Counted from the stretch's first letter, positions 1-8,213 are shown. The stretch: 13,907 nucleotides of DNA from an uncultured Clostridia bacterium (GCA_946002045.1 CAMFYM010000030.1:1-13907); one strand, 5' to 3'. The notes: generated by a model from the sequence alone, not told the origin. Numbers and translations: made by a program.

Positions 1-40
1 TCAAAAGTCGCTTTAATTCTGCATTTTTGGCAGGTTCGGA
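1..40. other. Downstream flank of the leucine-rich-repeat gene
   Basis: These 40 bases follow the stop codon of the 437-residue secreted protein and run to the window edge. I see no open reading frame and no convincing hairpin followed by a T-run on the minus strand. If a terminator closes the surface-protein operon it lies outside the window. Confidence 0.5.
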
Positions 41-1354
41 TTACTCTTTATTGCCCAGTTTTGCGTAATCCTTTGCGTTGATTACATTGTCCTTAACAAC
101 ATCAAGATATTCGCAATAGCCGTTGTCTGTTGATTTTTTATTGACGCAATCAATAAAGCGTTTTGTGTAGCTGTCGTTACAGCCGGGGCAGGTGATTGTT
201 GCAACGCCGTCGGCAAAGGCAGACAATGCGTACTTATGCTCCGTTCTCCAGGTTGCATATGCATCAATATCGCCTGTTATATTTGTTAAATCAACGCTCC
301 AACGGTCAACAACCATACAAGGCTCAGGTGGAGCAACAATAGGCTTGCTTGCATCTGTGTTAGCACTAACGAAGCTCCTTCTGAGTAATTTTGTTTTACT
401 GCTGTCGGAATAATACCTAACCTGGTAAAAATCTCTTACAACATCAATGTGAACCTCCATATCCTGACTATCGGGCAAGCCCACAGAATATGTGTAGTCA
501 ACACCATTTGTAAAATCATTAACATCGTTAGCATAGAAGCAGGAATTAGTGTAAGGGATTACACCCTCGTCATCAAGTGATGATGAAGTAATCCAATCTG
601 CATTACCCACAGGCACTCTTATTTCAATCTGCTCTGACTTAACACCGGCATTAACAGTAACTGTTTGGTCGCTGATTGACGGTGCAATAACTGCGCCTAA
701 GGCAGTATTATTGCTTAAATCAAGAGATGTGATGTGGTTGTAGGAGCAGGTAAATTCCTCTAAAAGAGTATTCCTTGAAACATCAATAGATGTCAGCTCG
801 TTTTGGTCACACCTAAGCTCAATCAAATTAGACAGCGACGAAACATTAAGCTGTGTTAATGCGCAGGCGTAGCAGTCAAGGCTTTGTAAGCTATAAAGAT
901 TGCCTATTGTTAATCTACTCAAATTCTCGTTATCCGAGCAGTTAAGCTCAATAAGCTTTGTGTTTGAATAAACATCAAGGGTTGTAAGTTTGTTACCCTG
1001 ACAGGTTAACCTTTCAAGATTAGTCAAGGCAGAAACATCAAGCTCCTCAAGCCCTACGCCACCGCAACGAAGGTTTTTAAGAGATGATGCAAACACCTCA
1101 ATACCCTTAAGGTTTTTGATTTGCTGTCCCTCCTCTACCATACCTGACAGAGGAAGAACAGTTGTTTTGCTGATTTCGGCATCGTCAATCTCCGTGCCGA
1201 ATTTGTCAATCATAATCTGACGGAACACAGGGTCCGGAAATCTGCTTTCGTCAATAGTCACGGCACCAAAGGCTGTGTAGCATACGCTAAACAATCCCAA
1301 CACAAGTGACATTGACAATAGTAGGGACAATAATTTTTTTGTTCTGCTTTTCAT
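41..1354 (-). CDS. Secreted leucine-rich-repeat protein with InlB B-repeat-like module and degenerate dockerin-like C-terminus
   Basis: This 437-residue protein is predicted to be exported. It starts with lysines/arginines, a hydrophobic core (about residues 8-28) and a likely cleavage site near A-F-G/A (about residue 30). The Cys at position 25 does not sit in a lipobox. Residues about 80-222 form roughly six leucine-rich repeats of about 20-22 residues with the pattern L-x-x-L-x-C-x-x-N-x-L-T-x-L-D-V-S, as in surface LRR proteins of clostridia. Residues about 308-370 resemble an InlB B-repeat (Listeria-Bacteroides) module: hydrophobic strand, R-S-F-V, P-rich turn, R-W, then D-I-D-A-Y-A. The tail (about 372-437) contains C-P-G-C (389-392) and one EF-hand/dockerin-like loop with D418, D422, N426 and D429. 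It lacks the second loop of a true type I dockerin, and the usual Asn/Asp at loop position 3 is Val. The start is set by a strong AGGAGGGG site that overlaps the stop of the upstream gene, so the two are coupled. The ligand is unknown; binding to other proteins or glycans is inferred from the LRR. Confidence 0.85.
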   Translation of the reverse strand: MKSRTKKLLSLLLSMSLVLGLFSVCYTAFGAVTIDESRFPDPVFRQIMIDKFGTEIDDAEISKTTVLPLSGMVEEGQQIKNLKGIEVFASSLKNLRCGGVGLEELDVSALTNLERLTCQGNKLTTLDVYSNTKLIELNCSDNENLSRLTIGNLYSLQSLDCYACALTQLNVSSLSNLIELRCDQNELTSIDVSRNTLLEEFTCSYNHITSLDLSNNTALGAVIAPSISDQTVTVNAGVKSEQIEIRVPVGNADWITSSSLDDEGVIPYTNSCFYANDVNDFTNGVDYTYSVGLPDSQDMEVHIDVVRDFYQVRYYSDSSKTKLLRRSFVSANTDASKPIVAPPEPCMVVDRWSVDLTNITGDIDAYATWRTEHKYALSAFADGVATITCPGCNDSYTKRFIDCVNKKSTDNGYCEYLDVVKDNVINAKDYAKLGNKE

Positions 1355-1358
1355 ATTA

Positions 1359-1367
1359 CCCCTCCTA
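1359..1367 (-). promoter_or_regulatory. Ribosome binding site overlapping the upstream stop codon
   Basis: On the minus strand the TAG stop of the giant Ig-like gene (1367-1365) shares two bases with an AGGAGGGG Shine-Dalgarno sequence (1366-1359). The AGGAGG core lies six bases before the ATG at 1354. Such overlap indicates coupled translation, so the LRR protein should be made together with the giant protein from one mRNA. Confidence 0.85.
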
Positions 1368-4300
1368 AGCCTTTGTTACGGTAACAACTACGCTTGCGCT
1401 TGCAGTTGTGCCGTCAAGGTTAGTTACGGTACAGGTGATTGTTGCCGTGTTAGTTGCCTGTGTTTTGGCAAGATTTGTTAATTCAACAAGGCCTGTTGTT
1501 GGGTTAACCTTAAGCCTTAATGCGTTAGAGGATGTATATTCAACGCTTGTAATTGAGTTTGCATCGGCAGGAGTCGGAATATATCCAATAGTTACACCTT
1601 TAAAGCCGGTATAACTTCCTCCACAGGAAATAGCTACCGACTCGCCAACCTCTTGACCGTCAGCAGTAAGTGTGATTGCTGTTGCAGGGATAGGAGTGTC
1701 AATAACAGTAAAGGTATAGGTTGCTGTTGTTTCTCTGTCATACATATCGGTTGCAATAACAGTAACAGCCATTGTGCCTGTTGTGGCAGTTTTGTTAATA
1801 GTAATAATATTTGACTGAACAGATGTTGTTAAGCCAACCTGTGCAGACGGTGTAATAGTAAGTGACTTAAGCTCTGCATTCTTGTTAACAGAAACATAAA
1901 TTTCGCCCTTACCTGTACTGTCTGTGCCAACATAGGAGCTGTTAGTCAATATCTCGCCGTTGCTTGCAAGAGTAATAACAGGCTGAATATACGGATGACC
2001 GTCAAGAGCCGTTGTTGCCTCTGTCAATGCAGTGCAGGCATCGTCAATCTCTGTTTGTGAAGCATAAACATTGTTGTAAACAACTACTGCCTCGTCATAT
2101 GCTGCCTTAAAGGCTGTACCGTAGGCATAAGCATAATCTGTATAGGTAATATTTTCTGCCACATCAATAGCAGCCTTAAGTGACGATGTATCCCAAGTGG
2201 TGTAAGCCTTAATTGTACCCACAAAGCCACCGTCCATTGTGATCGCAGTAATCGTTGCCTCACCCTGAGAAATAAAGGTTACCTCGCCTTTTTCGTTAAC
2301 TGTTGCAATGCTTTCATCACTGCTGGAATAAATGCAATCCTTAACAAGAGTTACTGATGTAGTTGAATTTGCATCGTTTTGAATTATTGGATTAAGCTTT
2401 ACAACCTGTGACGGAGCACCGAATACTCTATCCTGCTCAAAGGATACACCGGTTGCTGCTGCTCTTACAAAGGATACATAAACGCTGGCACTGAAGCTTT
2501 CGTTCCTTACATTTTTAACTGTGCAGGTAATAAGTGTTGCGCCTGCTGTTGCCTTTGTGTTTGTAACAGTACCGTTTTCGTTAACAGTAATATCAGGATT
2601 TGATGAGGTCCATGTCATTTCGGCATAAACTGAATTAGCCGGATAAATATTAGGAATAAGGTTAACTGTTTTGCCGTTAATTGACAAGGTGTTGTAATAA
2701 CGGATAAAGCCCTCATTTACAACGCTGACATTTGTGTCCTCCTCAAGCTGAATAGCAATTCCTGTTGTTGGAATATACTCAACAAGGGAGTTATATGCCT
2801 CGTCAAGTCTTGCAAGCATTTCGTTAACCTCTGCCTGAGTAGCCTTTTGCTCGTTAACCATTGTCTTTGCCTCGGCAACTACTACTGCAAGAGCATCAAG
2901 GGATTCCTGAGTATAAGTGTATTTATCCTTAACATTTTCAATAAGATTTGCGTATTGAAGCTGTCTTGTGGCAAGTGTTTGGAAATCGGTAATTACAGTA
3001 ATTTTAACCGAATCAATCTTACCGCCGTCAAGAGTTTTACCGGTTACATAGGCAGTACCCTTGTCAACAGGAGTAATAACACCACTTTGATTTACCTTAA
3101 CAACATTTTCGTCTGTGGAGCTCCAGTTAATTGTCTGGAATACGCCACCGTCGATTGTATAGTCAAGCTGCTTGCTTGATGCAGTTGCATACATAGTTTC
3201 GCTTGTGCTTGCTATATCAAAGGATTTTACTGTATTATCTGCCAGCACAACTGATAATGTTCTTGTATATTCTCTGTCATACTGGTCTGTGTATTTTACG
3301 GTAACAATCGCCCAAGCACCGTCGTTCTTTGACGGGGAAAGGGTAATCTTGCCGTCCTCGGAAATTGTTGAGTTCATTTGATGCTGTGAATCAACCGTCC
3401 ATGCTACCGACTTATACATAGCATTTGACGGATAAGCAGTAGGTGTAAGTGTTACGCCGTTATAGTTGTTCATACCGGTATATCCACTTGAAAGGTTAAC
3501 CGACAATGCATCGTTAGTTGATACCGTGCCTGTTGCCACAGTTGTTGGATTGCTGACAGATGTTGCCTTCTTGTATGTAGCATAAGTTACATAAATATTC
3601 TCTACCTTAACAAAAGGACGCTCAATCATATTCCTGTAAGCAAAAACAAGCTCATCAACTGCTAAATCAATTTCCTCCTGTGATACGGAAACATTGTTCA
3701 TAATTGCTTCGCCGTTTTCATATGCCCTAACAAACTTCATACCGTATGAATATTCGTACTGTGTATAATCAACATCTTTGTAATCATCAAGAGCCTTTTT
3801 AAGCTGACTTCTGTCACCGGCACAGGAAACAATACATTCTGCCGATACACCACCGTCGTAGGAAACGGCACGAACAACTGTTGAGCCTGCGTCAACAAAA
3901 TTAACCTTACCTGTTTGGTCAACTGTTGCAACGCTCTCATCGTCTGACTCCCAGTAGTAATCCTGAATACTTGCAGCACCGATATGAGTCATTGATGTAC
4001 CGGTTGGATAAACAGTACATGTAAGCTGATAATCTGTGCCGATATTGCCTGAAAGTGTATCCTGTGAAAGCCTTAATTCCGTAACAGGATAACGGGCAAA
4101 TGATACCCAAACAGAGTCGCTGTATTCTATTCCAAAGTGGTCTGTTACGGTACAGGTAATACTGCCGTAGCAGGACTTATTAACTGTTGGTGAGCACTTA
4201 CCGTCTGATGTTACGGAAATATCTGATGTTGACGATGTCCACTCAACCTTTTCGTATGAGCCGTTATTTGGATAAAGCCTAATGTTAAGGTCAAGGACTG

Positions 4301-7300
4301 CGTTTTGGTACTTGATGCCCTCCTTAAGCAGACTTAAGTCATACTGATAAAATTCCTGTGTTTGCTCACCGTCAAGGTAAAGCTCTACCTTTTGGATGTA
4401 ATTATATTTTTCAAGGCTGTTATATGCCTTTTCAAGCTCAACTACCATTGCGTCAACCTGTGACTGTGATGAATTGCGAGCGTCAAGCATTTTCTGTGCC
4501 TTTGTCATTGCAGCAGTATATACTGCCCAAGAGTCAGGGTAGTAGTTAACCTCGTTAAGCGAAAGGTCATTATACTGTGCAACAAGAAGCTCAAGTGCTG
4601 TGTAGTTGGTAACAACATTTACTTGGCAGGAGGCCTTATATCCACCGTCATATGATGTTGCATAAATAACGCAATCGCCACCGGCAACAAATGTAACCTT
4701 ACCTGTTTGGTCAACGGTTGCAACTGCCTCATTGCTGGACTCCCAATATACATCACGGCAGCTTGCTCCGATACCCACTGTGCCTGTTGGCCTTACTGTT
4801 GCAGTAATCTGCCTGCTTTCGCCCACAAGTCCCTCTGAAATATTAGTAGTATCAAGAGAAATGCTTGTTGCAAGGACTCTTGCAAATGTAAGGAAAACCG
4901 TGTCTGTGGTTTTTGTGCCAAGATAGTCTGTTACAGTGCAGGTAATCATTGCAGAGCAGGGGTCGTTTGATGCAGGAGTGCATCTGCCGTTTTTGTCAAC
5001 AATGATACCGTCGTTTGAAGATGTCCACTCAATATTGCTATACATTGCCTTTGCAGGCTTAAGCTTATAGCCCAAATCATAGCTGTACTTTGTGTAATTT
5101 GTTGCAGCACCAACCTTAACGGTTATATGCTTACTATCAAGAGGCTGATTATCCTTTGACAAAATTTCAACCTCGGAAATACCGATAAAGCCACCAACCT
5201 TGTAGAAGGAATAAAGCAGCTCCTCTGCATATGTGTCGCAGGTTGTTTGTGATGACATTGGCTCATCATAAAGAACGTAGTACGCCAAGTCAAGCTTCTT
5301 CATATAATCCTTGTATAAATCCTTGTTTTCGCTTGTTCTTCTAACGATTGTTTTGTCGCAGAGGTCAACGATTTTTTCAAGTCTTTCCTTATCGGGATAT
5401 ACTGTAACCTCACAGGTGTCGATAAATCCACCGTCGGCAGACACACAGGTAAGTGTTGCAGTACCCACATCAACTGCTGTTAATACTGCGTCACGGTTAC
5501 TGTTGTTCTGTGGCTCAACTGTGAATACCGATTCATCGCTGGAGTACCAGTTACATTTGTAGCAGGCACCGTATGTACCATTTGAGCCGTCAAAGGTGAT
5601 TGAGTGAGTAGCCTGGGCAGTTTTGCCCTTGTCAATAGAAATTGACTCTTGGTCAATAGTATTTGATGTTACATAATTCTTTGTTACACAAACGGTAACA
5701 ACATTTGATTTTACTCTGCCGTCCTCTGATGTGGCATAAACATTAAAGGTGTCGGCTGACTCGTGAGCCGGCTTTTGCTTAACAGCAATATCGTGAGAAT
5801 CCTCGCTGACTGTTCCCTGATAATTTGTATTATCAACAACCCACTTCAAATTCTTATTTGATGCGTTGTCAGGAGTGATGGCTGCTGTAAGCTTTGCACC
5901 TGCTCCGTTGTAAGCACCACCTGCGTGAACGGTTGCATAGGTCGTTACCTCGCCGTTAATGGTAACTGTTTTAATTGATTTAAGTGATGCTGTTGCGTCA
6001 CCTGTTTTGCCTGTTACGGTAACAACAATATCGTCAATAGGGATACCGTTTGTTACATCAAGCTTGCCGATATATGAGGAAATCTCGTAAAATCTGTCGG
6101 CAGAAACCCAGTAGCCTGTCATTGCCTTAACAACGATAGTACACTTACCACCGTCAAGAACAACATAGTGACCCCTTGAGTCAATCTGTCCTATGCCGTC
6201 TGTGGCAGGATTTTCAGCATCTGCCCAGGAATATGTTGGATTGCCCTCTTCGTCCTCGCCTGTTAAGATACCCCAGGTGATATAAAGATTATCCGACTCG
6301 GCAACACGCTTTGGAAATACAGAATATGTAAAGTCTGTTTCCTCACCCATTTCAAGATATGAGTCGCCTGTTATTTCAACATCCGACAGGTACTTACCGG
6401 TTTTACCTGTAATTGTAATTTCAAACTGCTTTTTAACATTATTGGCAGCAGAGGTTGCATAGATTATGCATTTTTGGCTTGAAAGATTGCCAAGTGAGCC
6501 ACCTGCATCTCTGCCGGTAACAATACCTGTTTTCGGGTCAACGCTGGCAACATTTGTGTCTGATGACTCCCAGGTAATATCCGATGTATCACCGATTTCC
6601 GGCTGAATATCGGTAACGGTAAGCTGAATTTGTGCACCCTCCTGTACCTTTTCGGGACCTTCAATTCTAAAGTCGGTAAGAGGCTTCGCCTCCACAACAT
6701 CAAAGGTGATTGTGTCGTTATATACAAACTGAAGAATAAGATTGCCCAAAATTTCAACAGCAGTTGCAGTAAGCTGAACAGGGTCGGCTGCGTCCTGTGC
6801 AATATCCTTAATTGCAAAGCAAACATCAAGAATAGCAGCCAGCACAGTTCTGTTCATATCAATGCCCACATAGTCAATCAAAATACCTGCAATCTTGTCG
6901 GTATTGATTGTGCCTGTGTTATCAAGCTGATAGAAGTAGTTAACAAGCTTGAGTATGCCCTGAATTACCTGCTCGGTATCTGGGGATACCATAATCGTTA
7001 CCTTGCCGGTGTTCTTAAAGGTTACAAGACCACTGTCGTTAACTGTTGCAACAACCTTGCCCTGGTCAAAAACCGATGAGCTTTTAACGGAATATACTAC
7101 TCCGTATTTAAGCCTAACAGGAGTTGTTACTGCCTGAAGCTGAACTGTTGAACCCTTTGCTACTGTTGTATTTATCTGTGATTTATTTGTAATATGAGTA
7201 CCGTTTGGAAGTACATTTGCGTACCATTCATCATTTTTAAGCACGCAAACATTTACGAAGTCGTCGTCCAGCACCGTGCCGTCTGACGCAATAAGCTGAA

Positions 7301-7907
7301 CATGAATATTTGAGTTAATATTGTCAAGATAATATCTTAAGGAGTCGATAAGCTCGCCCTTGTATGACTCAATATACTGAGCAAGGATTGAATCCGAGCC
7401 AAATAAGTCCTCAACGATAGTAACGATTTCCTCTGTATCCATTGTGTCAACATTAACCTTGTCATTGAACAACACCTTTTCTATGGCAGAAGCAATAATG
7501 TTGCCTACAAGTGGGATAGACCTAACCTCGTTATCAATCCATGTGTGGATAACTGCACCCTTTGATGAGTCAAAGGCTTTAACTACGCCCTCCTGTGTTA
7601 CATCAACAAGAGTAGGAGTTTCGCTATACCACTTGATTTTGTAGTTGTTAGGAAGCTCTGTATCAATAGGATTCCATGTAAGCTCCAGCTCCTGACCTTC
7701 TTTCATATACTCGATATACTTGCTTTCGCCGTCCTCTGCGAAGGTTGGAACTATTGTGCCTGATTCCTTATAGAAAAGCTCAATGTCGTAATAGCCCACA
7801 ACACCGTCGGCTGCAAAGGCAGCAGTGGCAGGAAGCAGACCGGAAAACGACATAAGCACTGCAAGGATAATACTGATTATCCTTTTTGATGTAAGGCTCT
7901 TTTTCAT
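1365..7907 (-). CDS. Giant secreted protein of Ig-like (Big_2) and FIVAR modules
   Basis: This protein has 2180 residues. A signal peptide (about residues 1-32) has an N-terminal K-K and R, a hydrophobic core and a cleavage site near A-F-A/A-D-G. Residues 40-500 hold Ig-like strands with typical Big_2 signatures such as W-E-S-S-D-T-N-V-A-S-V-D-P-K-T-G-I-V-T (446-464). Two blocks there (about 131-200 and 310-398) read as helical inserts. Residues about 500-835 carry three further Ig-like domains. From about 840 to the end, five units of about 263-278 residues follow, each a FIVAR-like three-helix module (starting near 840, 1103, 1365, 1643 and 1906) and two Ig-like domains. The second domain of units 1-4 carries W/Y-x-S-S/D-D/N-E-x-V-A-T-V-D/N and the Ig domain preceding each FIVAR ends with a conserved D-G-G motif. 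No catalytic domain, LPXTG, SLH repeat or C-terminal hydrophobic anchor is visible, so how it stays on the cell is unclear. The ATG follows AAAGGAGA by six bases, and a promoter lies about 80-105 bases upstream. It is first gene of a two-gene operon. The role is probably an adhesin or extracellular stalk; this is inference. Confidence 0.9.
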   Translation of the reverse strand: MKKSLTSKRIISIILAVLMSFSGLLPATAAFAADGVVGYYDIELFYKESGTIVPTFAEDGESKYIEYMKEGQELELTWNPIDTELPNNYKIKWYSETPTLVDVTQEGVVKAFDSSKGAVIHTWIDNEVRSIPLVGNIIASAIEKVLFNDKVNVDTMDTEEIVTIVEDLFGSDSILAQYIESYKGELIDSLRYYLDNINSNIHVQLIASDGTVLDDDFVNVCVLKNDEWYANVLPNGTHITNKSQINTTVAKGSTVQLQAVTTPVRLKYGVVYSVKSSSVFDQGKVVATVNDSGLVTFKNTGKVTIMVSPDTEQVIQGILKLVNYFYQLDNTGTINTDKIAGILIDYVGIDMNRTVLAAILDVCFAIKDIAQDAADPVQLTATAVEILGNLILQFVYNDTITFDVVEAKPLTDFRIEGPEKVQEGAQIQLTVTDIQPEIGDTSDITWESSDTNVASVDPKTGIVTGRDAGGSLGNLSSQKCIIYATSAANNVKKQFEITITGKTGKYLSDVEITGDSYLEMGEETDFTYSVFPKRVAESDNLYITWGILTGEDEEGNPTYSWADAENPATDGIGQIDSRGHYVVLDGGKCTIVVKAMTGYWVSADRFYEISSYIGKLDVTNGIPIDDIVVTVTGKTGDATASLKSIKTVTINGEVTTYATVHAGGAYNGAGAKLTAAITPDNASNKNLKWVVDNTNYQGTVSEDSHDIAVKQKPAHESADTFNVYATSEDGRVKSNVVTVCVTKNYVTSNTIDQESISIDKGKTAQATHSITFDGSNGTYGACYKCNWYSSDESVFTVEPQNNSNRDAVLTAVDVGTATLTCVSADGGFIDTCEVTVYPDKERLEKIVDLCDKTIVRRTSENKDLYKDYMKKLDLAYYVLYDEPMSSQTTCDTYAEELLYSFYKVGGFIGISEVEILSKDNQPLDSKHITVKVGAATNYTKYSYDLGYKLKPAKAMYSNIEWTSSNDGIIVDKNGRCTPASNDPCSAMITCTVTDYLGTKTTDTVFLTFARVLATSISLDTTNISEGLVGESRQITATVRPTGTVGIGASCRDVYWESSNEAVATVDQTGKVTFVAGGDCVIYATSYDGGYKASCQVNVVTNYTALELLVAQYNDLSLNEVNYYPDSWAVYTAAMTKAQKMLDARNSSQSQVDAMVVELEKAYNSLEKYNYIQKVELYLDGEQTQEFYQYDLSLLKEGIKYQNAVLDLNIRLYPNNGSYEKVEWTSSTSDISVTSDGKCSPTVNKSCYGSITCTVTDHFGIEYSDSVWVSFARYPVTELRLSQDTLSGNIGTDYQLTCTVYPTGTSMTHIGAASIQDYYWESDDESVATVDQTGKVNFVDAGSTVVRAVSYDGGVSAECIVSCAGDRSQLKKALDDYKDVDYTQYEYSYGMKFVRAYENGEAIMNNVSVSQEEIDLAVDELVFAYRNMIERPFVKVENIYVTYATYKKATSVSNPTTVATGTVSTNDALSVNLSSGYTGMNNYNGVTLTPTAYPSNAMYKSVAWTVDSQHQMNSTISEDGKITLSPSKNDGAWAIVTVKYTDQYDREYTRTLSVVLADNTVKSFDIASTSETMYATASSKQLDYTIDGGVFQTINWSSTDENVVKVNQSGVITPVDKGTAYVTGKTLDGGKIDSVKITVITDFQTLATRQLQYANLIENVKDKYTYTQESLDALAVVVAEAKTMVNEQKATQAEVNEMLARLDEAYNSLVEYIPTTGIAIQLEEDTNVSVVNEGFIRYYNTLSINGKTVNLIPNIYPANSVYAEMTWTSSNPDITVNENGTVTNTKATAGATLITCTVKNVRNESFSASVYVSFVRAAATGVSFEQDRVFGAPSQVVKLNPIIQNDANSTTSVTLVKDCIYSSSDESIATVNEKGEVTFISQGEATITAITMDGGFVGTIKAYTTWDTSSLKAAIDVAENITYTDYAYAYGTAFKAAYDEAVVVYNNVYASQTEIDDACTALTEATTALDGHPYIQPVITLASNGEILTNSSYVGTDSTGKGEIYVSVNKNAELKSLTITPSAQVGLTTSVQSNIITINKTATTGTMAVTVIATDMYDRETTATYTFTVIDTPIPATAITLTADGQEVGESVAISCGGSYTGFKGVTIGYIPTPADANSITSVEYTSSNALRLKVNPTTGLVELTNLAKTQATNTATITCTVTNLDGTTASASVVVTVTKA
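1368..5390 (-). repeat. Five in-frame FIVAR-Ig-Ig super-repeats within the giant gene
   Basis: The last 1341 codons of the giant gene divide into five units beginning at about nt 5390, 4601, 3815, 2981 and 2192 (read leftwards). Each encodes a FIVAR-like module ending in A-Y-N-S-L or similar, then two Ig-like domains. The unit length is about 263, 262, 278, 263 and 275 codons. Units 1 and 2 are closest. A 22-base identical stretch recurs at 3902-3923 and 4694-4715, exactly 792 nt (264 codons) apart, encoding the V-D-Q-T-G-K-V region. The remaining units match mainly at the protein level, so most duplications look old. Domain borders are read by eye. Confidence 0.8.
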
Positions 7908-7913
7908 ACAATC

Positions 7914-7921
7914 TCTCCTTT
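7914..7921 (-). promoter_or_regulatory. Ribosome binding site of the giant secreted protein gene
   Basis: AAAGGAGA on the minus strand ends six bases before the ATG at 7907-7905. It is a strong site and fixes the start directly ahead of the M-K-K signal peptide. Confidence 0.85.
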
Positions 7922-7973
7922 AGTTAGTACTTAATTACAAATAAACCTAATAATCCTATTTTAAAAATAACTA

Positions 7974-7996
7974 TTAGTATATAAATTATATACTAA
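7974..7996. promoter_or_regulatory. Perfect 10+10 bp dyad over the -10 box (candidate operator)
   Basis: The left arm TTAGTATATA (7974-7983) is followed by the spacer AAT and by the exact reverse complement of the arm (7987-7996). The dyad covers the -10 box (7985-7990) of the promoter that drives the giant surface-protein gene. A dimeric repressor binding here would block RNA polymerase. The arms are almost pure A+T in an A+T-rich region, so chance is possible. I do not recognise the site as belonging to a named regulator. Confidence 0.4.
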
Positions 7997-8013
7997 AGGA
8001 AAACAAAATGCAA
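7985..8013 (-). promoter_or_regulatory. Sigma-A-type promoter of the surface-protein operon
   Basis: Read on the minus strand, a perfect TATAAT (7990-7985) lies 17 bases after TTGCAT (8013-8008), which matches three of six bases of the -35 consensus TTGACA. The expected transcription start is near 7978, giving a 5' leader of about 70 nt before the ATG at 7907. The leader shows no riboswitch-like structure that I can recognise. The -10 box is embedded in a perfect dyad. Confidence 0.65.
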
Positions 8014-8070
8014 TAATTCCCAACCAAAAATATTAACAAACTTTTAACTGCTTTGTTGTCTATTATTACC

Positions 8071-8207
8071 AAAAGGAGAGCCGGCTCCCCTTTTAATGTA
8101 ATAAAGGGGAGCTGTCACGAAGTGACTGAGGGGATAAAAGGTAATTTTACAATCCCTCCGAGTTGCTATCGCAACCCACCTCCCTTTGCACAAGGGAGGC
8201 AAAAAGG
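8071..8207. repeat. MITE-like multi-hairpin palindromic element
   Basis: Four stem-loops lie in series: a 10-bp perfect stem (8084-8093 with 8103-8112), GTCAC/GTGAC around GAA (8114-8126), GTTGC/GCAAC (8162-8175), and CCTCCCTT/AAGGGAGG (8179-8199). In addition GAGGG (8128-8132) can pair with CCCTC (8154-8158) across the centre. The two end hairpins are imperfect inverted copies of one another (GGCTCCCCTTT versus GCCTCCCTT), as in a non-autonomous element with terminal inverted repeats. TATTAC occurs on both sides (8064-8069 and 8208-8213), a possible target duplication. From memory, near-identical elements with the pieces GCTGTCACGAAGTGACTGAG and CACCTCCCTTTGCACAAGG are abundant between genes in gut clostridia. 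No protein is encoded. Confidence 0.75.
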
Positions 8208-8213
8208 TATTAC

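Noticed and set aside
35..50. Identical 13-base string TAAAGAGTAATCC (minus strand) at the ends of both the LRR gene and metY (8319-8331)
   Set aside because: It falls in different reading frames relative to the two stop codons. One 13-base match between two places in a 14-kb window is about what chance allows, and no hairpin or longer homology surrounds it.
6464..7079. Overlapping frames of 121 (minus) and 149 (plus) codons within the giant gene
   Set aside because: Both overlap a continuous 2180-codon frame with a signal peptide and repeated domains. Their composition (runs of L, Q, R or C, N, K) is that of out-of-frame translation.
1368..7907. Cell-wall sorting signal, SLH domain or transmembrane anchor in the giant protein
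   Set aside because: The C-terminus ends in a beta-strand pattern (V-V-V-T-V-T-K-A) with no LPXTG, hydrophobic segment or basic tail, and no SLH-like repeats are seen. An anchor cannot be claimed.
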